DNA of 64,000 bases from Bilabrum cf. latius (GCA_965178125.1 OZ237736.1:1488001-1552000), one strand, 5' to 3'; positions 21,647-34,001 are shown, counted from the stretch's first letter. Notes: a model not told the origin generated them from the sequence alone. Translations and numbers: made by a program.

Positions 21647-23743
21647 TCAACTCAATCCCCCACCCCCGCCCAGCGATCCCAGCAACTACTCCGAAGCCTC
21701 GCCGCCGAGCGCAACATCACCGGCGGCTTCGCTGCCGGTCGCCCCTCCTTGCCCTCGTCGGCGCCCGAAGGCCGGCCCCTACCCCTGTCCCTGTCCCTGC
21801 CGGGAGCCACCGCCCGGTGCCGCCAGCGGCAGCGTCTTGCCCTGAATTGAAGCAGTCCCGCCGAGCAGGTCCAGCTCGCTCGCAGGCATGGCCCCCGGCA
21901 CCCACCCGGCCTCGTCCTCGCCCCCACCGACCGAAGAAGGACCCGACTACCTGCCGCCACCCACGAATGGGTCCCCGGCTCGTCCGCTGCCAGTGCCCCC
22001 ATCACCCCCAAGGGAAATCCCCGCCCGTGCCGCCAGCGCCCTCGTCAGTTCCCCAGGCCCGTCCTCCCCATCCACCTCACCAGCAGTCCCAGTTCCGCTG
22101 CCGGCGCCGCGCTGCATGGGCTCCAGTACACCGGAGGGCACGTCGGCCGCGAGCCCGAACGGCGCCCCGATCATGCCCCCGCCCTGCCCCTGCCTCTGCC
22201 CCTGCCCCTGCCCCTGCATGCCAGAGCCCCGGCCCCCCACCATCCCGGACATGCTCGTCGACCTGCCCCCCACCGTGCTGGCACCCCCGCCCGCCCCCCC
22301 TCCAGAGGGACCCTGGTTCATCCTAGCAAAGAGCATCCGAAGCACCGTCTCCTTCTCCTCGGGAGTCAGGTCGCCCAGGCTCACGGGAGCCTGCCCCGCC
22401 CTCCTGCGTGCCACTTCAGCAACCCTGTCCTCCTCGAGCCTCGCAGCACCTCCCATCGTCGCTGCACCCGCGCCCGCAAGCCCGCCCCCCAGCTTTCCGC
22501 CCGCCCCCCGCATGGGGGACCCGGTGGCAGCGGCCCCCGCCCCCCTGCGCCCCGCGAGCAGCTCGTCCACCCCCGTGGCCGCTCTCCTCGCCCTCCACCG
22601 CTGCCTCGCCCTCCCAGCGGCCGCCTCGCCCTTCCTCATGGCTGCCTCTTTCTTCACCTCCTCCAGCGCCTCAAGGAAGAACTGCTCGACCTCGGACCTC
22701 TGCCCCAGGATCACCTCGGCAAGCCGACGCACCGTGCGCAGCTCCCTGTTGCGCGCCCGCAGCAGGCCCCTCAGCCCCTCCGCCTCGAGGCGGGCCTCGT
22801 CCAGCTGCCCCGCGCCCCTCTCCGAATCCTGCTTGCGCCTCTGCTCGTGCTCCCTGGCCAGGTCACCCAGGGAGCGCTCCAGGGCCTCCACTTTCCGCTG
22901 CAAACCCTGGTTCTGACGGGCGCGGCGGGACCCTCGGGCGGCGTACTCCCGCTCCTTGTCCGCCGCCAGCTCGATCTCCCTTGCCAGCGCCCTGCTCTGC
23001 GTGCGCGAGGCCGAGGCCTCCTTGGAGAGGGCCACGTTCTGGGCCCGCTGGAAGCGGAGCTCTTCCGCCATGCGCTTGTTCTCTATGACGATGCGCTTGA
23101 GGTCATCGTCCAGCCTGCGCTGCGCCTCTGCCCTGGCCTGCGTCTTGAGCTCGTCGTAGCGCGCCTTCTGCTCGTCAATCATCTTGGCCTTGTCCTCCAT
23201 CCAGCGGCGCTCCACCGCGCGTACTTCTTCCACCCTGCGGTTCTGCTCCGACTCTAGTTGTGTCGCCAGCCGATCCAGGTTCTGCTCCAGCTTTGCCTTG
23301 TTCTTCTTGAACTCCCGGAGGGTTTCCAGCTCGGCCTGCGCCTCCTGCAACTATCGGAGCGCCTCACGGCGGTCCCGGGTGGCTTTTTCTTCCAATTCTT
23401 TTCGCTGCGATGCCAACCTTGCCTCCAAAGTCTTCTGTTGCTGGCTACTATCGAACTCGAGCTTCCGGAGATGCTCCTCGAGCGACTGGATACGAGCGTT
23501 CCTTTCCTCCACCTGATCCTGGAAGTACGACGCTAGGTCCTGTGTGTCGCGGCCCATTTTGGTCCGTGTACGTCTAAGCATATCGTTGTCACTGGTAAGC
23601 TGCTGCAGCCGCTCCTTGAGAGATCCCACGGTCGAGGCCATGCTTTGCTGCTCGTACAGCGACCGGGCCATCTGCCCCGCATCCACAGACACAGATGCCG
23701 CCGGAGGCACTGCGTCCTTCTTTGTGGCTTTGTTTTTTGGCAT
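21647..23743 (-). CDS. Basal body-orientation factor 1-like coiled-coil protein
   Basis: This 698-residue single-exon gene runs from ATG 23743 through TAG at 23351, 21947, 21779 and 21686 to TGA 21647. The Lys-rich N-terminus is followed by about 350 residues of continuous coiled coil. Next comes the block GDLTPEEKETVLRMLFARMN, which resembles the conserved C-terminal motif of BBOF1 (CCDC176), a protein of motile-cilium basal bodies. TAG 23351 falls inside the coiled coil between REALR and LQEAQAELETL, where Gln is structurally ideal. The last ~170 residues are Gly-rich. The assignment rests on the terminal motif and architecture; another ciliary coiled-coil protein is possible. Confidence 0.72.
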
Positions 23744-23913
23744 CCTGTAAATTCAACAGACTTACTCGCCCAAGTATGGTACCGTAAACCAGGATTTATT
23801 GCAGAAGTCCGTTTGGCTTCAAGCCCTCGTCACACTGCCAGCAGTGCACGGCGAAAACGGCCTGCCAAAAGAACTCAAAAACTCACAAAAGCTGTTGAGA
23901 ATCTCGCATTCAT

Positions 23914-26173
23914 TCAAAGATCGTCATCTCCATCCATTCCAACCTAACCCCCACTGGCTGTCCCTGAGCTAGAAGACGGGCCGGATTGCGAGTGCGGCAC
24001 CGCGCTCTGCGACATGCCCGGCGCTCGCCCGTCAAATCCAACGCCAGGCACCGCAGGACCGCCCCCGGCCCTGGACCCCGCCCCCGGAGGCCCCACCTCG
24101 GACCTAGCACGCCCGCCCGCAGGGGCCACTGATACAGACGAGTCTCCAGCTCCTGCGACGCGCGGACCGGCCCCAGCCCCAGCCCCAGCCCCAGCCCCAG
24201 GCCCAGGCCCAGCCCCGGCCCCACTTGGCGCACCAGACCCCGCCCCAGGCCCACCCCCACGGGGCCTGTGCTTCGACCTAGCGACGGGCATCCCCGGGGC
24301 GGGAGGTGCCATGGCCGCCAGGGTTCGCACCTCGGACGGCGGAGGCCTCTTGGCTGCCTCGAAGCACGCCAGCAGTCCCTTGGCGATCAGGTAAGCAGAG
24401 GGGGGCAAAGGCAGCTGCTGGAGGGGGATCTTTGAGATGGCCTCGCGCGCGGCGGCCTCAGGGGACCCCGCGGGGGGCGGGGGGGACCCCGGGGTCACCG
24501 GGGGAATTCCCCTGTCGATGGCCACTGCCCTGCGGGCCCGGGCCACGATCTGGTCCAGCGAGGTCCTGAGAGCCCCGGCGGCGGCGGGCAGCGCGGGCTG
24601 GCACCACCTGTGTCTGAGGATGGAATCCATGTCAGGGGGCCTCCTGTCGGGGTCCGTGCGGAGGAGCCCCGCGAGGAGGTTGGCGGCCTCGTTGGAGAGT
24701 GGTGGTCGCTGTTCCTTCTGCCTCCTCAGCTGGCACGACTGCAGGATGACCCCGATGCGGTTCGAGGCGATCTGCCTGTACTTGGGATCCGTCCTGGCGG
24801 GCACCTCCACCAGGTACTCACCCTCCAGCATGATGTACAGGATGATTCCCATGGCCCACACGTCCACACGACGACCAAAGTACCCCGCAGGGTGCCTGGA
24901 GTAGTACTCCGGAGCCATGTACGCGGGCTTGCCGAAGGGCACCTCTGGGGGCGGCAGCCGGGCCTCTTCCCACACCTCGATGGAAACTGGCGTGGCAGGG
25001 CCAGCAGGCGTGCCGCTGCTCGCCCCCACTGCCCCGGGGAGACCCCCCTCCTTCCCCGCCGCTGTTCCCTGGGGCGGCACTACCTCCCTCACCACCTTGT
25101 GCTTCCGCAGGGCGCACGCCGCACCGAAATCGATTACCTTGGCCCTGCGAAGCAGCGCGGGGGGCGGTGCCTGCGCGCCCGTCCCCGCCCCAGTCCCCCC
25201 GGCGGAGGGTCCCGCCCCCACCGGGGGGGCTTTTCCCGCGCCGTCCATCCCTCCCGCACCAGGGGCGCCCCCCTCGGGACTGGCACCAGCTGCCACAGCG
25301 GCCGCCGAGGCGTCGCTGACGGGCGGCCTGTGCACTAGCACGTTCTCGCAGGACACGTCCTTGTGGCAGTAGCCCAAGTCGTGGAGGGCCTTGAGGCCGA
25401 GGATGGCCTGCACGAACAGCCATCGCGCGGTGTCCTCGTCCAGCGCGCTCTGGGGATGCTTGGAGACGAGGCTGATGAGCTCGCCTTCGTTCAAGAACTC
25501 GAGCACTGCGCGATGGGAGTCGGGGAGTGGGTAGATGGGTAGATGGAGAAAGGGGGGTGCAGAGCATGCATGCTAGTGGTCACATCGAGGCGCGTTGCAT
25601 CCTTTATTTCGCTGGCCTCTCTTCTTGTCTTTGATCCTCCTCCTCACCAGTGTACACGTTGTCTGGGTCGTGCCACTGCTCCAGCAGCTCGCACGCGAAG
25701 GGGTGCCCCTTCAGGGCGAGCATGATACCTTTCTCCAGCACGATATCGTCCCCGCCCCCGCCCGCGGCCAATCGGGCCCTGGTGGCCTCCCACTCTCTCC
25801 TGCTCTGCACCTTGAGCGCGGCGAACTGATAGGGCTTCACGTACCTGGTGCGGCTCTCGCGGATGCGGCAGCGGGCCACCACCTGCACCTGGCCCATCTG
25901 GCACGGCTGCTGGCTGCGGACGAAGGAATACAGGCTGTTGGTTCCGGGGCAGAACCATCGGAGCCGGGGCTGGTCGCCGATCAGCACCGAGTCGACACGC
26001 ACGGGGTAAAACACGATGCGGCCCAGGCTCGGGCCCGGGGCCTCCAGCATGATCGGCGCGAAGTCAACTTGGCGAGGTGCGGTCGTCACGCCAGTCACGA
26101 CGCCAGCCGCAGCCCGGGGATCGCCGCTGGTATCGCTGCTATCGCGTTCCATGCGACTCTGCCCTGCCGACAT
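23914..26173 (-). CDS. Protein kinase with HKD catalytic loop and Gly/Pro-rich tail
   Basis: Exons are 25648-26173 and 23914-25505. The 142-nt intron (GTGAGG...CATCGCGCAG) joins in phase 1 and exactly restores the kinase hinge DNVYTVLEFLNEGEL. The product is 705 residues with one TAG (23944), eleven codons before the TGA stop. Kinase features in order: FAALKV (ATP lysine), LEKGIMLAL (alpha-C glutamate), GYCHKDVSCENVLV, KVIDFGAA, YMAPE, DVWAMGIIL. The canonical HRD is HKD, which leaves the catalytic Asp intact. An insertion of about 85 Gly/Ala/Pro residues lies between the catalytic loop and DFG, and a second lies before APE. The C-terminal ~180 residues are low complexity. It is probably an active Ser/Thr kinase of uncertain group. 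It is divergent from BBS4. Confidence 0.85.
24176..24226. repeat. Hexanucleotide (CCAGCC) tract
   Basis: A six-base repeat in the kinase tail encodes an alternating Gly-Ala tract on the minus strand. It is coding and in frame. Confidence 0.75.
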
Positions 26174-26792
26174 CCTAGCCCTGTTCGGCTGATCGCTGAT
26201 TCAAAGCAACGGAACCCACGCCGCGACTCGAACAGCAGCGACTTCTTGCTGAATCACACAAAAACTGCCTAATTTGTACCAAACTGGAACACCTGTCACT
26301 TGTACCTGCAGCAGAAGAGATGATACTGCAGCAATGCAACATGTCCGAGCGACCGGGTCCAATGCTGGCCAATACGGCAGGGGTCAAGCAGAACATGCAC
26401 CGATCAAATGAGTGTTGACCTATCCCTACTAGTCCAGCGGCGCGAGGAGGTGAACTGTGCGCGAAGCGCGCAGCAAGCAGAGCAACCGATTCCTAGCAAG
26501 CCAACAAAGCGCTACAGTCGCAACGTGCTCGTGAGATCGTACGAAACAGCAACCATATTCTTCATTTTACCTTACATTTCAACCAACTTATGAGCACCAA
26601 GACCCGATCAATCACCACAGCAAGATTGATTGTGTTGCTGCACCTTTCCTCATTAATATCGCCGCCGCGCATTGTTGCGGAACCTTTGGTGGAATCGGGT
26701 GCGACCTCAAATTTTACCCGCTTTTGGGCTCCAAGACAGCAGTTTCTGTTTGGTAACACTACCTTTATTTCGAGTGTTCTATAAAATCTGAA
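26174..26792. other. Divergent intergenic region (kinase / BBS4)
   Basis: This 619-nt stretch is markedly AT-richer than the coding flanks, especially 26540-26600. The short frames present have no protein-like features. It should contain both promoters; no named element is recognised. Confidence 0.45.
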
Positions 26793-28156
26793 ATGGCTGC
26801 AGCGGCAGCACGAAGTACGGTGCGTGAACGCAAAAATTGGCAGATTCACTTGCTATACGTTAGGCAAGACTATGAACAGTGCCTGGATTTAATCGAGGAT
26901 TAGCTCAGCGAATGCAACCACTTGGCGGAGTATGCATTGTATGTCAAGGGTGAGCTGAGCTCGTTTTGTAACTCTGCTGTCCATCCTACCGGGATGCCAG
27001 GAGCAATCAATCCCAACTGCTACCTTCCAAGCTTAGTCTTAACTGCGTTTCTGCAGGCCTCATCCGTCGATAGCAAGGTAGGATCAAGGACAGTTTGACG
27101 CTCTTCCAGGCTGCGACCCAGCTGTCACCGCGCAGCGTGGATAACCTGAAGCAGGTTGCGCGCTCGCTGTACCTGCTCGGCCGTCACCGCATGGCGCTGC
27201 AGGTCCTCGAGGAGGCCATCAACGTCCTGGATGACCACGACGAAGAAGACTGGGAGGTGTATCACGCCCAGGGCATGTGCTTCATCTACCTAAAGCGCTA
27301 CCACGAAGCGATCGAGAAATTTGAGAGCGCCAACAGCATCCAGAGGCACGATGCCACCTACATGCAGCTGGGCCGCGTGCAGCAGATCATGGGCGACAAC
27401 ACCGCCGCCATCGCAACGTACATGCAAGCCCTCGAGTTCTCCCCCGACAACCCAGAGCTGCTCACGACTCTGGGTCTGGCGTACGTGCACGCGGACGAGC
27501 AGTTCAAAGCCTTCAAGTGCCTAGGCAACTCGCTCTCTCACGACCCGCGGGACCCCCGGACCATCCTGGCGGCCTGCGCCATCATCCAGGAGAACGGAGA
27601 CCACAAGGTGGCACTCTCAAAGTACAGGGTGGCCGCCACTCGGATCCCCAACAGCCCGCAGCTCTGGAATAACGTGGGCATGTGCTTCTTCGGGCAGCGA
27701 AAGTTTGTCGCGGCCGTGTCCTCGCTCAAGAGGGCCATCTACCTGGACCCTTTCCAGTCCATCACCACCTACAACCTGGGCATCGTGCACCTCTCCCTGG
27801 GCTAGCTCGCCTCTGCCTTCCACTTTTTGTCGGCCACGATCAACCTGGACCCTCAGTTCGCGCCTGCCTACCACTACCTGGGGGTCACGCTTGCCAGGCT
27901 CGGCGACATGCCGCACGCTAAGAAGGCGTACAACCGCTCCCTGTCCCTGCAGGACGATTACATGACGCACCTCAACTACGCCGCATCCCTGAGCAAGGCC
28001 GGAGAGGTGGCCGGCGCCAAGAGCGAGTTCGTGGAGTTCGAGCGGCAGTACCGCAAGCTATCCGAGGAGCAGCGGGAGGCGGACCAGGACGTACTCACGC
28101 AGAGGCAGTCGCTGCTAGTGCGACTCAACCTGGTGGGGACGGCCATCTCTGGGTAA
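26793..28156 (+). CDS. BBS4: BBS4, BBSome TPR subunit
   Basis: Exons are 26793-26949 and 27057-28156. The 107-nt intron (GTGAGC...TTTCTGCAG) joins in phase 1. The product is 418 residues ending in TAA. The chain aligns along its length with animal BBS4 as I recall it: KNWQIHLLYVRQDYEQC, SVDNLKQVARSLYLLG, EFSPDNPELLTTLGLAYVH, WNNVGMCFFGQRKFVAAVS, ASAFHFLSATINLDP. BBS4 is a tetratricopeptide scaffold of the BBSome coat that moves membrane proteins into and out of cilia. Three TAG codons are internal: 26901 (animal BBS4 has Gln in KEQL), 27071, and 27803 (animal BBS4 has Gln in MQQYASAFHFL). The low-complexity C-terminal tail of animal BBS4 is absent. Confidence 0.95.
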
Positions 28157-28838
28157 TCGGACGTGGGTCCCGCCTGGTTGCGAGAGCTCGACTGCAACGC
28201 CTGCGCATCGTCGTGCTTCTATGTGTAGAGAGAACCCCCCGACGCATCAGTCCTGATCGATAGTGGCGGTACGGGCAATCGTTGTGACCCAATGGGCTGA
28301 GCGTCCGCTGATTTTTGTGTCTCTGCAGCCATGATTCGGGAGGCTGAGGACCGAAACTAGGGCAGCACATCGCACTGATGCCTGCAAGCGACAATGGACA
28401 CCACAGCACCGCAGCCCGTCGCTTGAGCTAGAGGTGGGCACCCGGGCAACACGTACAATGATAAGTTGCTGTTGGGCGTCTACTAGCCGGACAGTGCGAG
28501 TTGCCTCTGGCGGCAGACAGCCACCAGCGCCCGCGCGGGTCCCGAGTTGGCAGGGCAGCAGGAACGGCATGGAGCAAAATAGGCTTGTGTCCCGGCACGC
28601 AGCGCTCGTATCCGGATTCCGGGTCGGGTGAACGGCTAGAGACGCAACTGCTGCGTATCAACTACGCAGAAAAAGGTCGGTGTTCAGCACATCGAGCATT
28701 GCCCGCAAGGAGTTGGCTGCCAGGGAGCACACAGCTGGAGCGTGATGCGATTGATTGCCTGACACGTGCACCTGAAGATGCCAAGCAGATACATCAATCT
28801 GGGATCGCAGTCAATGTCCAATGTAGTAAGTAGGAGCC
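28157..28838. other. Convergent intergenic region
   Basis: This 682-nt stretch lies between the 3' ends of BBS4 and the next minus-strand gene. I see nothing gene-like in either strand. Confidence 0.45.
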
Positions 28839-31373
28839 TCAGTGCGCCTCGGCAAGCACTTGGCTGCTCACCACACCGTACAGCCGGCTGCTGGGGTCAC
28901 TGAGCCTCTTTCTGAAGTCGACGTACCAAGCCTGCAGCTCTGACTGCAGCAGCACCTTCTTCCGCATCATCCTGAGGTCGAGCGGGTCGAGGGCAGCCAG
29001 CAGCGCCGGACCCAGGCCCTTGACTGCCTCATCCCATGGCCTCTCGCACGCCGCAGATGCGCCGCCCCGAATCCCAAGTGCCTTGCTGCCGTTGCTGCCA
29101 GACGCCGCCCCGGTGGTTCGCATCCTCTTCCTCGCTGGAGCCTCGCACTACTCCTCCTCCTCCTCTTCCTCAACGTTGTCCACCGACAGCGACTCGCTGG
29201 CCTCCGCGCTGTCGACACTCGGGGTGTCCGTGCCCGTTTCGCCGCTGTCCATGCCCAGCGGCTATCTCTCACCTCCAGCGATGCCGATGGCACCCTCATC
29301 ATCAACCGCCCCCGGCGTCCGCCCCATGCTCATAGGTGAGAAGCGCCCAGCGTCCATCTGGATCCCAGCGAGCGAGTCCAACTCGCAGGAAGAGTACCTT
29401 CGGCCGAACAGCGAACCCGAGGGGGAGGCTGGCACGTTACCCTGACCCATGGATGCCTCCTGTGCTCCACCGGCAACACTTCCCGACCCACCCATGCCAT
29501 GCAACTACTCCTGCTGGCCAATGCTGTCCATCGAAAGCGGCTCCGACACGCCTGGGGAACGGAGATACCTGGATATGGGAGTGGACACGGCTCTGTGCCC
29601 CAGTGCAGCACCATCCGTTCGATGACTATGCCCATCTAGTCGCTGGATGGCATCGGCCGGCACCATTGGGCTTGCCTAAGGCAGAGTGTCCAGCCTGTCA
29701 TGGTGCGTATCACCTCCTTGCACACTCGTGAGCGCGTTGGTACGCATGTCGCTTGATTCAGCCAAACCCTCTGCCAGCCGCAGAGGAAGGAGCGGAGAGC
29801 TCTGCCTGGCATGCCCCACCACTGGTACATCTAGCTGGCTCCTGCTGCTCAAGGAGCCGCACAAAGACATCTTATCTACGTCGGGCTCGAGATCACTGTG
29901 CAAAGAAGGCTGCGATTTCAGGCTTGGCCCCGCTGGCCCGCCGCCCACTTCCGAATCGTGACCCGAGGTCGATGGCAGGGTGCTGCTGGCAGGCAGCGAC
30001 TTGCCGCGAATCTGCGCCGCTGCCCGTCCCTGCACACCCGCCCCATATGACAGCTAGTGGTCACCTCCAGCAGCCGCGAGATACTCCATGCACTCCTGCT
30101 TGGTGGGCGGTGGGCCGCAGCGGTCTATGGTGCAGCTCATCACACGCGGGGCTGTGCCGACCCATTCGGCCCTAATGCTCAGCTCCATGGCGAATGGCAC
30201 CGACGCGACCCTCTGGGCAATGAAGGCGGGCATCTTGGCGACGCCTTGGACACACATCTCTTCGTTACGCTCCTGGTCCTGCCATGCCTTCGGGGGCATG
30301 TCAGATGCCACGATCACTCCGCCAGCCCCGCTGCCAGGTGTACCGACTGCAATCGGCGAGGAGGACAAGGAGGACTAGGAGGAGGGTACTGCAAGGCCGC
30401 TGCTGGCGCTCGACGAAGAGGACGCGGCTTGCGATAAAGGATTGCCCCCCGGGTGCGTGGTTGCTGAGCCAGCACCCATCGCAGGCCAGGTCCCGCTCCC
30501 AGACGACGACGTGTTGCTGCTGCTGTCGCCGCTGCCGCCCTACATAATCCCGGCGTGCACCAGCCTCTCCGCCTCTCCTGCCGACCGACCCGCTGACAGC
30601 AGCCGCACAAACTGCATCACCTCATCCCGCGCCTGGGTGGATGCGAAAAAGTGACGGTACCCGGTGACCCTGCTCCGGGGCTCGAACCCGCGCGGCCCGC
30701 AGATGGTGGCCATCTTGCAGATGAGCATCTGCAGCGACCCGACCGGGCCAACCTCCATCATCAGAGCGGGGAGGCCGATGAACGCCGCATCCACCCCGGG
30801 CTCGCCCCGCATCAGCTGCAGCGCGGCGCCGTTCACGAACTGCTGCGAGGGCTGCAGGGTGAGGATGTTCCGCGTGAAGCGGGCGCTGGGCACAGGCGAC
30901 CTGGACAGCTCCTCCGCGGCCTACGCGTCGGCCGTGTGCATCTCGTAGGCGTACTGCAGCTGCTGGGCATAGGGTGGCAAGGAAGGGTTCCTGCCATCGG
31001 GCAGGAGCCTCCGGTTGGCCCTGGCCTCGAGCTCTGGTGAGACGAAGAGCGTGCAGTTGAACTTGGGGCCGAGCAGGGTCGCCAGCCCAGGAGTGGCCGG
31101 GTCCTGGCGGACTGTGAGGAGCACGCTTCCGCGACAGTCTTGCTATACGGTAAGCTAAGGTGCTGATACTGGGCGGGGCACGTGCTGCGGTGTCTTTGAG
31201 AACGCAGAAACCCGAGCAGAAACAGCTCGCAGCGCTCCACGCGCCGCGTGCGAGCCTACGAGCTCCAGTCCCACTGCAGACCTGCCGTTTTGGTGACGAA
31301 GCACTCCAGCTATTTCACGTTGCTTTTCGTTCGATGCACTAGGATGGTCGCGGGGAGCGCCACTTGTCGGCAT
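28839..31373 (-). CDS. Unknown nuclear-type protein with ten in-frame TAGs
   Basis: One frame is open from ATG 31373 to TGA 28839 (844 residues), with TAG at 31155, 31143, 30921, 30540, 30375, 30054, 29676, 29505, 29262 and 29148. Residues around 30600-31080 look like a folded domain (LLGPKFNCTLFVSPELE, FTRNILTLQPSQQFVNGAA, GVDAAFIGLPALMMEVGPVG, GYRHFFASTQARDEV). I do not recognise the family. The middle is Ser/Gly-rich, followed by an acidic run and a basic KRMR motif, then a helical C-terminus. The first ~75 codons, upstream of 31150, are doubtful and may instead be intron or leader. No function is proposed. Confidence 0.6.
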
Positions 31374-32072
31374 CTTGGTGCCATCGTTCCTGCCACTCCT
31401 CGATAGAGTCGTTGTATCTGCTGAAGCTCTGGCTGCATTGATAGACTCAAGAGCTCCTATAGATCTATACTACCGACCAGGTCCACCCTCCTCCGAGCCA
31501 ATTTCAGTGTTTGACTACTCATAGCTCGATACCGCAACGACGTGCTCTTCAATCGCGCTCTTGCTGTTCTTCTTTATCTCGCGGAACGCTTTGCTCCGTC
31601 GGTCTAAGACTGCTACGCATGGGATATTCAATTTTTGGCAGCGAGCGCACGGGTGGCCGCCCGTGCACTGTCGCTTGGCCTTTTTGCAAGATAAGCAGGC
31701 TGATCCCGACTTGTCGCGACTGCCGCAGCCCGGCTGGGCCTACTTCGAGCCACTAGCAGAGTATTTCGTTATTTCAGATCGCCCCCGCTTCATTTCTGTC
31801 TGCAGTTCTGCAAAATAGAAGATCTTCTCAACCAGTGATGGCCCGCGCTGAATTATTCCGCTGCCGGTGCCGCCGCCGGCGCCGCGCACTGCAGACTCAC
31901 CGCTCAGCAGCTGGTAGCTCTGGCTGCATCTACCACCGCTTCCCGCTAGCGAGCATATGCGCTTCGTGTACATTGTGACACTAGTACACGCAGTTATTGT
32001 GGAAACGTGCGCGCATCGTTCGTTTCGATGCAGCAATAACACAAGTGCGGATAATCTGAATCGCATGGGCCC
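31374..32072. other. Intergenic region, no confident gene
   Basis: This 699-nt, lower-GC stretch lies between two minus-strand genes. A 30-codon plus-strand frame near 31520-31605 (RYRNDVLFNRALAVLLYLAE) looks amphipathic and may be a chance ORF or an isolated exon. Nothing else is recognisable. Confidence 0.35.
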
Positions 32073-34001
32073 TCATCTCTTTCCTGCCTTCTTTCCGCCC
32101 CGCTTCAGCTGAGTGCCGTTTCCTCCTCCACCGTTCAGGTTCGTGAGCAGCATCGCCCCCTCCTCGGCCTCCTGCGCCGCCGCCTTCCCGCTCGGGGACC
32201 TCCTCCTGCGCTTCCTGTCGGGCCCGGCCTCGGTGTCGCCGCCTGTGCCTCCGCCGGCCTCCCCCGCGCCACTGCCACTGGCAGCCTGCCCCGAGGGACC
32301 CCCCGGCCCAGTCTTCTTCCCTAGCCCGCTCCCCACTGCACCCAGCCCTCCTCCGTTGAACACGCCGCTGCCACCCGTCGTCCCCATCAGCTCCGTCGAG
32401 ATGCCCCTGGGGAACTGCTCCTAGGAAATCATGCCCTCGAGATAACCGCTCCCGCCCCTTCTCAGCGCCGCCGAGGGAACACCACCAATCCCGGACAGTC
32501 CCCCAGACCCCATGAACTCGGGCCCGCTCGGGTTGGTCGCCATCGCCACGTCATCCACGTCATCCGTGTCGTCCTCGTCCTCGTCCCCGACCCTGCCGCC
32601 GAACTCCACCACGCCAGAGGGAACACCCATGTTGAAGGAGACCTCGGTGCTGGTGATGCGCCGGATCGGCCCGTGTCCGTCGAGCGGCCGCTCGAAGGAA
32701 TCCGTCGTTGTCCGCATGGCAGGCTGCCCGTTGTACAGGATGCGCTCGCTCGTGCGGCGTCCGATCACGCGCTCCACGCGGCCGCTCGCTGCGGCGCCCC
32801 CGGCCGACGAGGACGAGGACGTATTCGTGGCTGCTGCGGACGACGAAGCGGAGGAAGATGACGCGGAGGCGGAGGAGGAGTCCCCCGCCCCAGATGGGGG
32901 CGCAGGGGTGCCTCCACTGGGGGAAGGCTCGTCCGAGCCGTCCGACCCGTGGCCATCCCCGGGGGCAGGCGTGCTCCCGTCCCCCTGGCCCATGGAAACG
33001 GCACGCGGGGCGGGTCGCCGGCCGGCGCCACTCCCGCTGTCCGGCAGAGGGGCCGCAGAGACCACCCCTGGAGTGGCTGCCCCCGCCTCCCCCACGGTGG
33101 GGGCGAACCCCTCGCTGTGCCCCGAGGCTTTCACCGAGAGCCCCCCTGATCTCCCGGGCACGCCGGCAGTCGCGCTGGCAGTGGCATTGGCAGTCCCCGG
33201 AGCCTCACTGGAGAACACACGATACAGCTCCTGTCCACGGGTCTGCGGCCCATGGTCCAGCCAGCCAAAGGCGGTCGGGATGCCCGTGCCCATGCCCATG
33301 CCCATGCCTTGCCCGTGCATTTGGCCCCCCACCCCCCCCTGCGCATGCGAGTGGTACAGCGCCGCCCCCTGCATGGGGAACCCACCTCCCCCGGGGCCCG
33401 CACCCAGCATCCGCTGCTGGGACTGGCTTCGCTCCAGGGACTGCACGCGCTACAGCAACCGCTGCAGGAGCTGCGTGTTCGAGTGCTGGTTCCGCTCGAT
33501 CCGCTGCAGCGCCGCCAGCACGGCCGTCCCGCCGCTGCCCCCGCCCGCCTGGCCCGCGGCGAGGGCGGCGAGGGCGGCGGCGCTGCCCCCCGCGTCTCCT
33601 CCCACGTGCATCACGGCCTGGCTCGGCCCCGAGATCCTGGACCTGGACACGTTGCGCTCCCCCGTCCGCCTCTTGCTGAGCACCAGAACGGGGTCGCTGG
33701 CTGCGGGGCGGGCCGATTGCGCCGCGCCCTGGGCTCGCTGGGGGTCGGGCTCCACCTGCACGCAGAACCTGCGGTTGTCCTTCCGCCGACTCACCTTCTC
33801 GAGCCGGAATCGAACCTCGGCTTCGCGGTAGCCTTGCTTGATGGTGAAAGGGTTGTACGGCTGGCACATGGGTTTCAGGATGGACTGGTCCGAGTCCTCC
33901 ACGCAGACGCCGCCCTCGTACAGAAGTGTGCACTTCATCGGGATGTCTACCGGTGCTGCCAGGCCACCTTCAAGGCCAACGACCTGCAAAAGAGCTTGCA
34001 T
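32073..34001 (-). CDS. Unknown protein with conserved N-terminal domain and basic tail
   Basis: One frame runs from ATG 34001 (34076 also possible) through TAG at 33450 and 32421 to TGA 32073, about 642 residues. The first ~110 residues look like a folded beta-rich domain: VDIPMKCTLLYEGG, then EAEVRFRLEKVSRRKDNRRF and CVQVEPD. I have the impression of similar domains in other protists but cannot name a family. A short coiled coil (LAALQRIERNQHSNTQLLQRLL-TAG-RVQSL, TAG 33450 inside it) follows, then about 350 low-complexity residues. The C-terminus has DRKRRRR and KRGGKKAGKR, suggesting nuclear location. TAG 33450 continues the heptad pattern well as Gln. It is possibly a transcription or chromatin protein; this is inference only. 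Confidence 0.62.
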
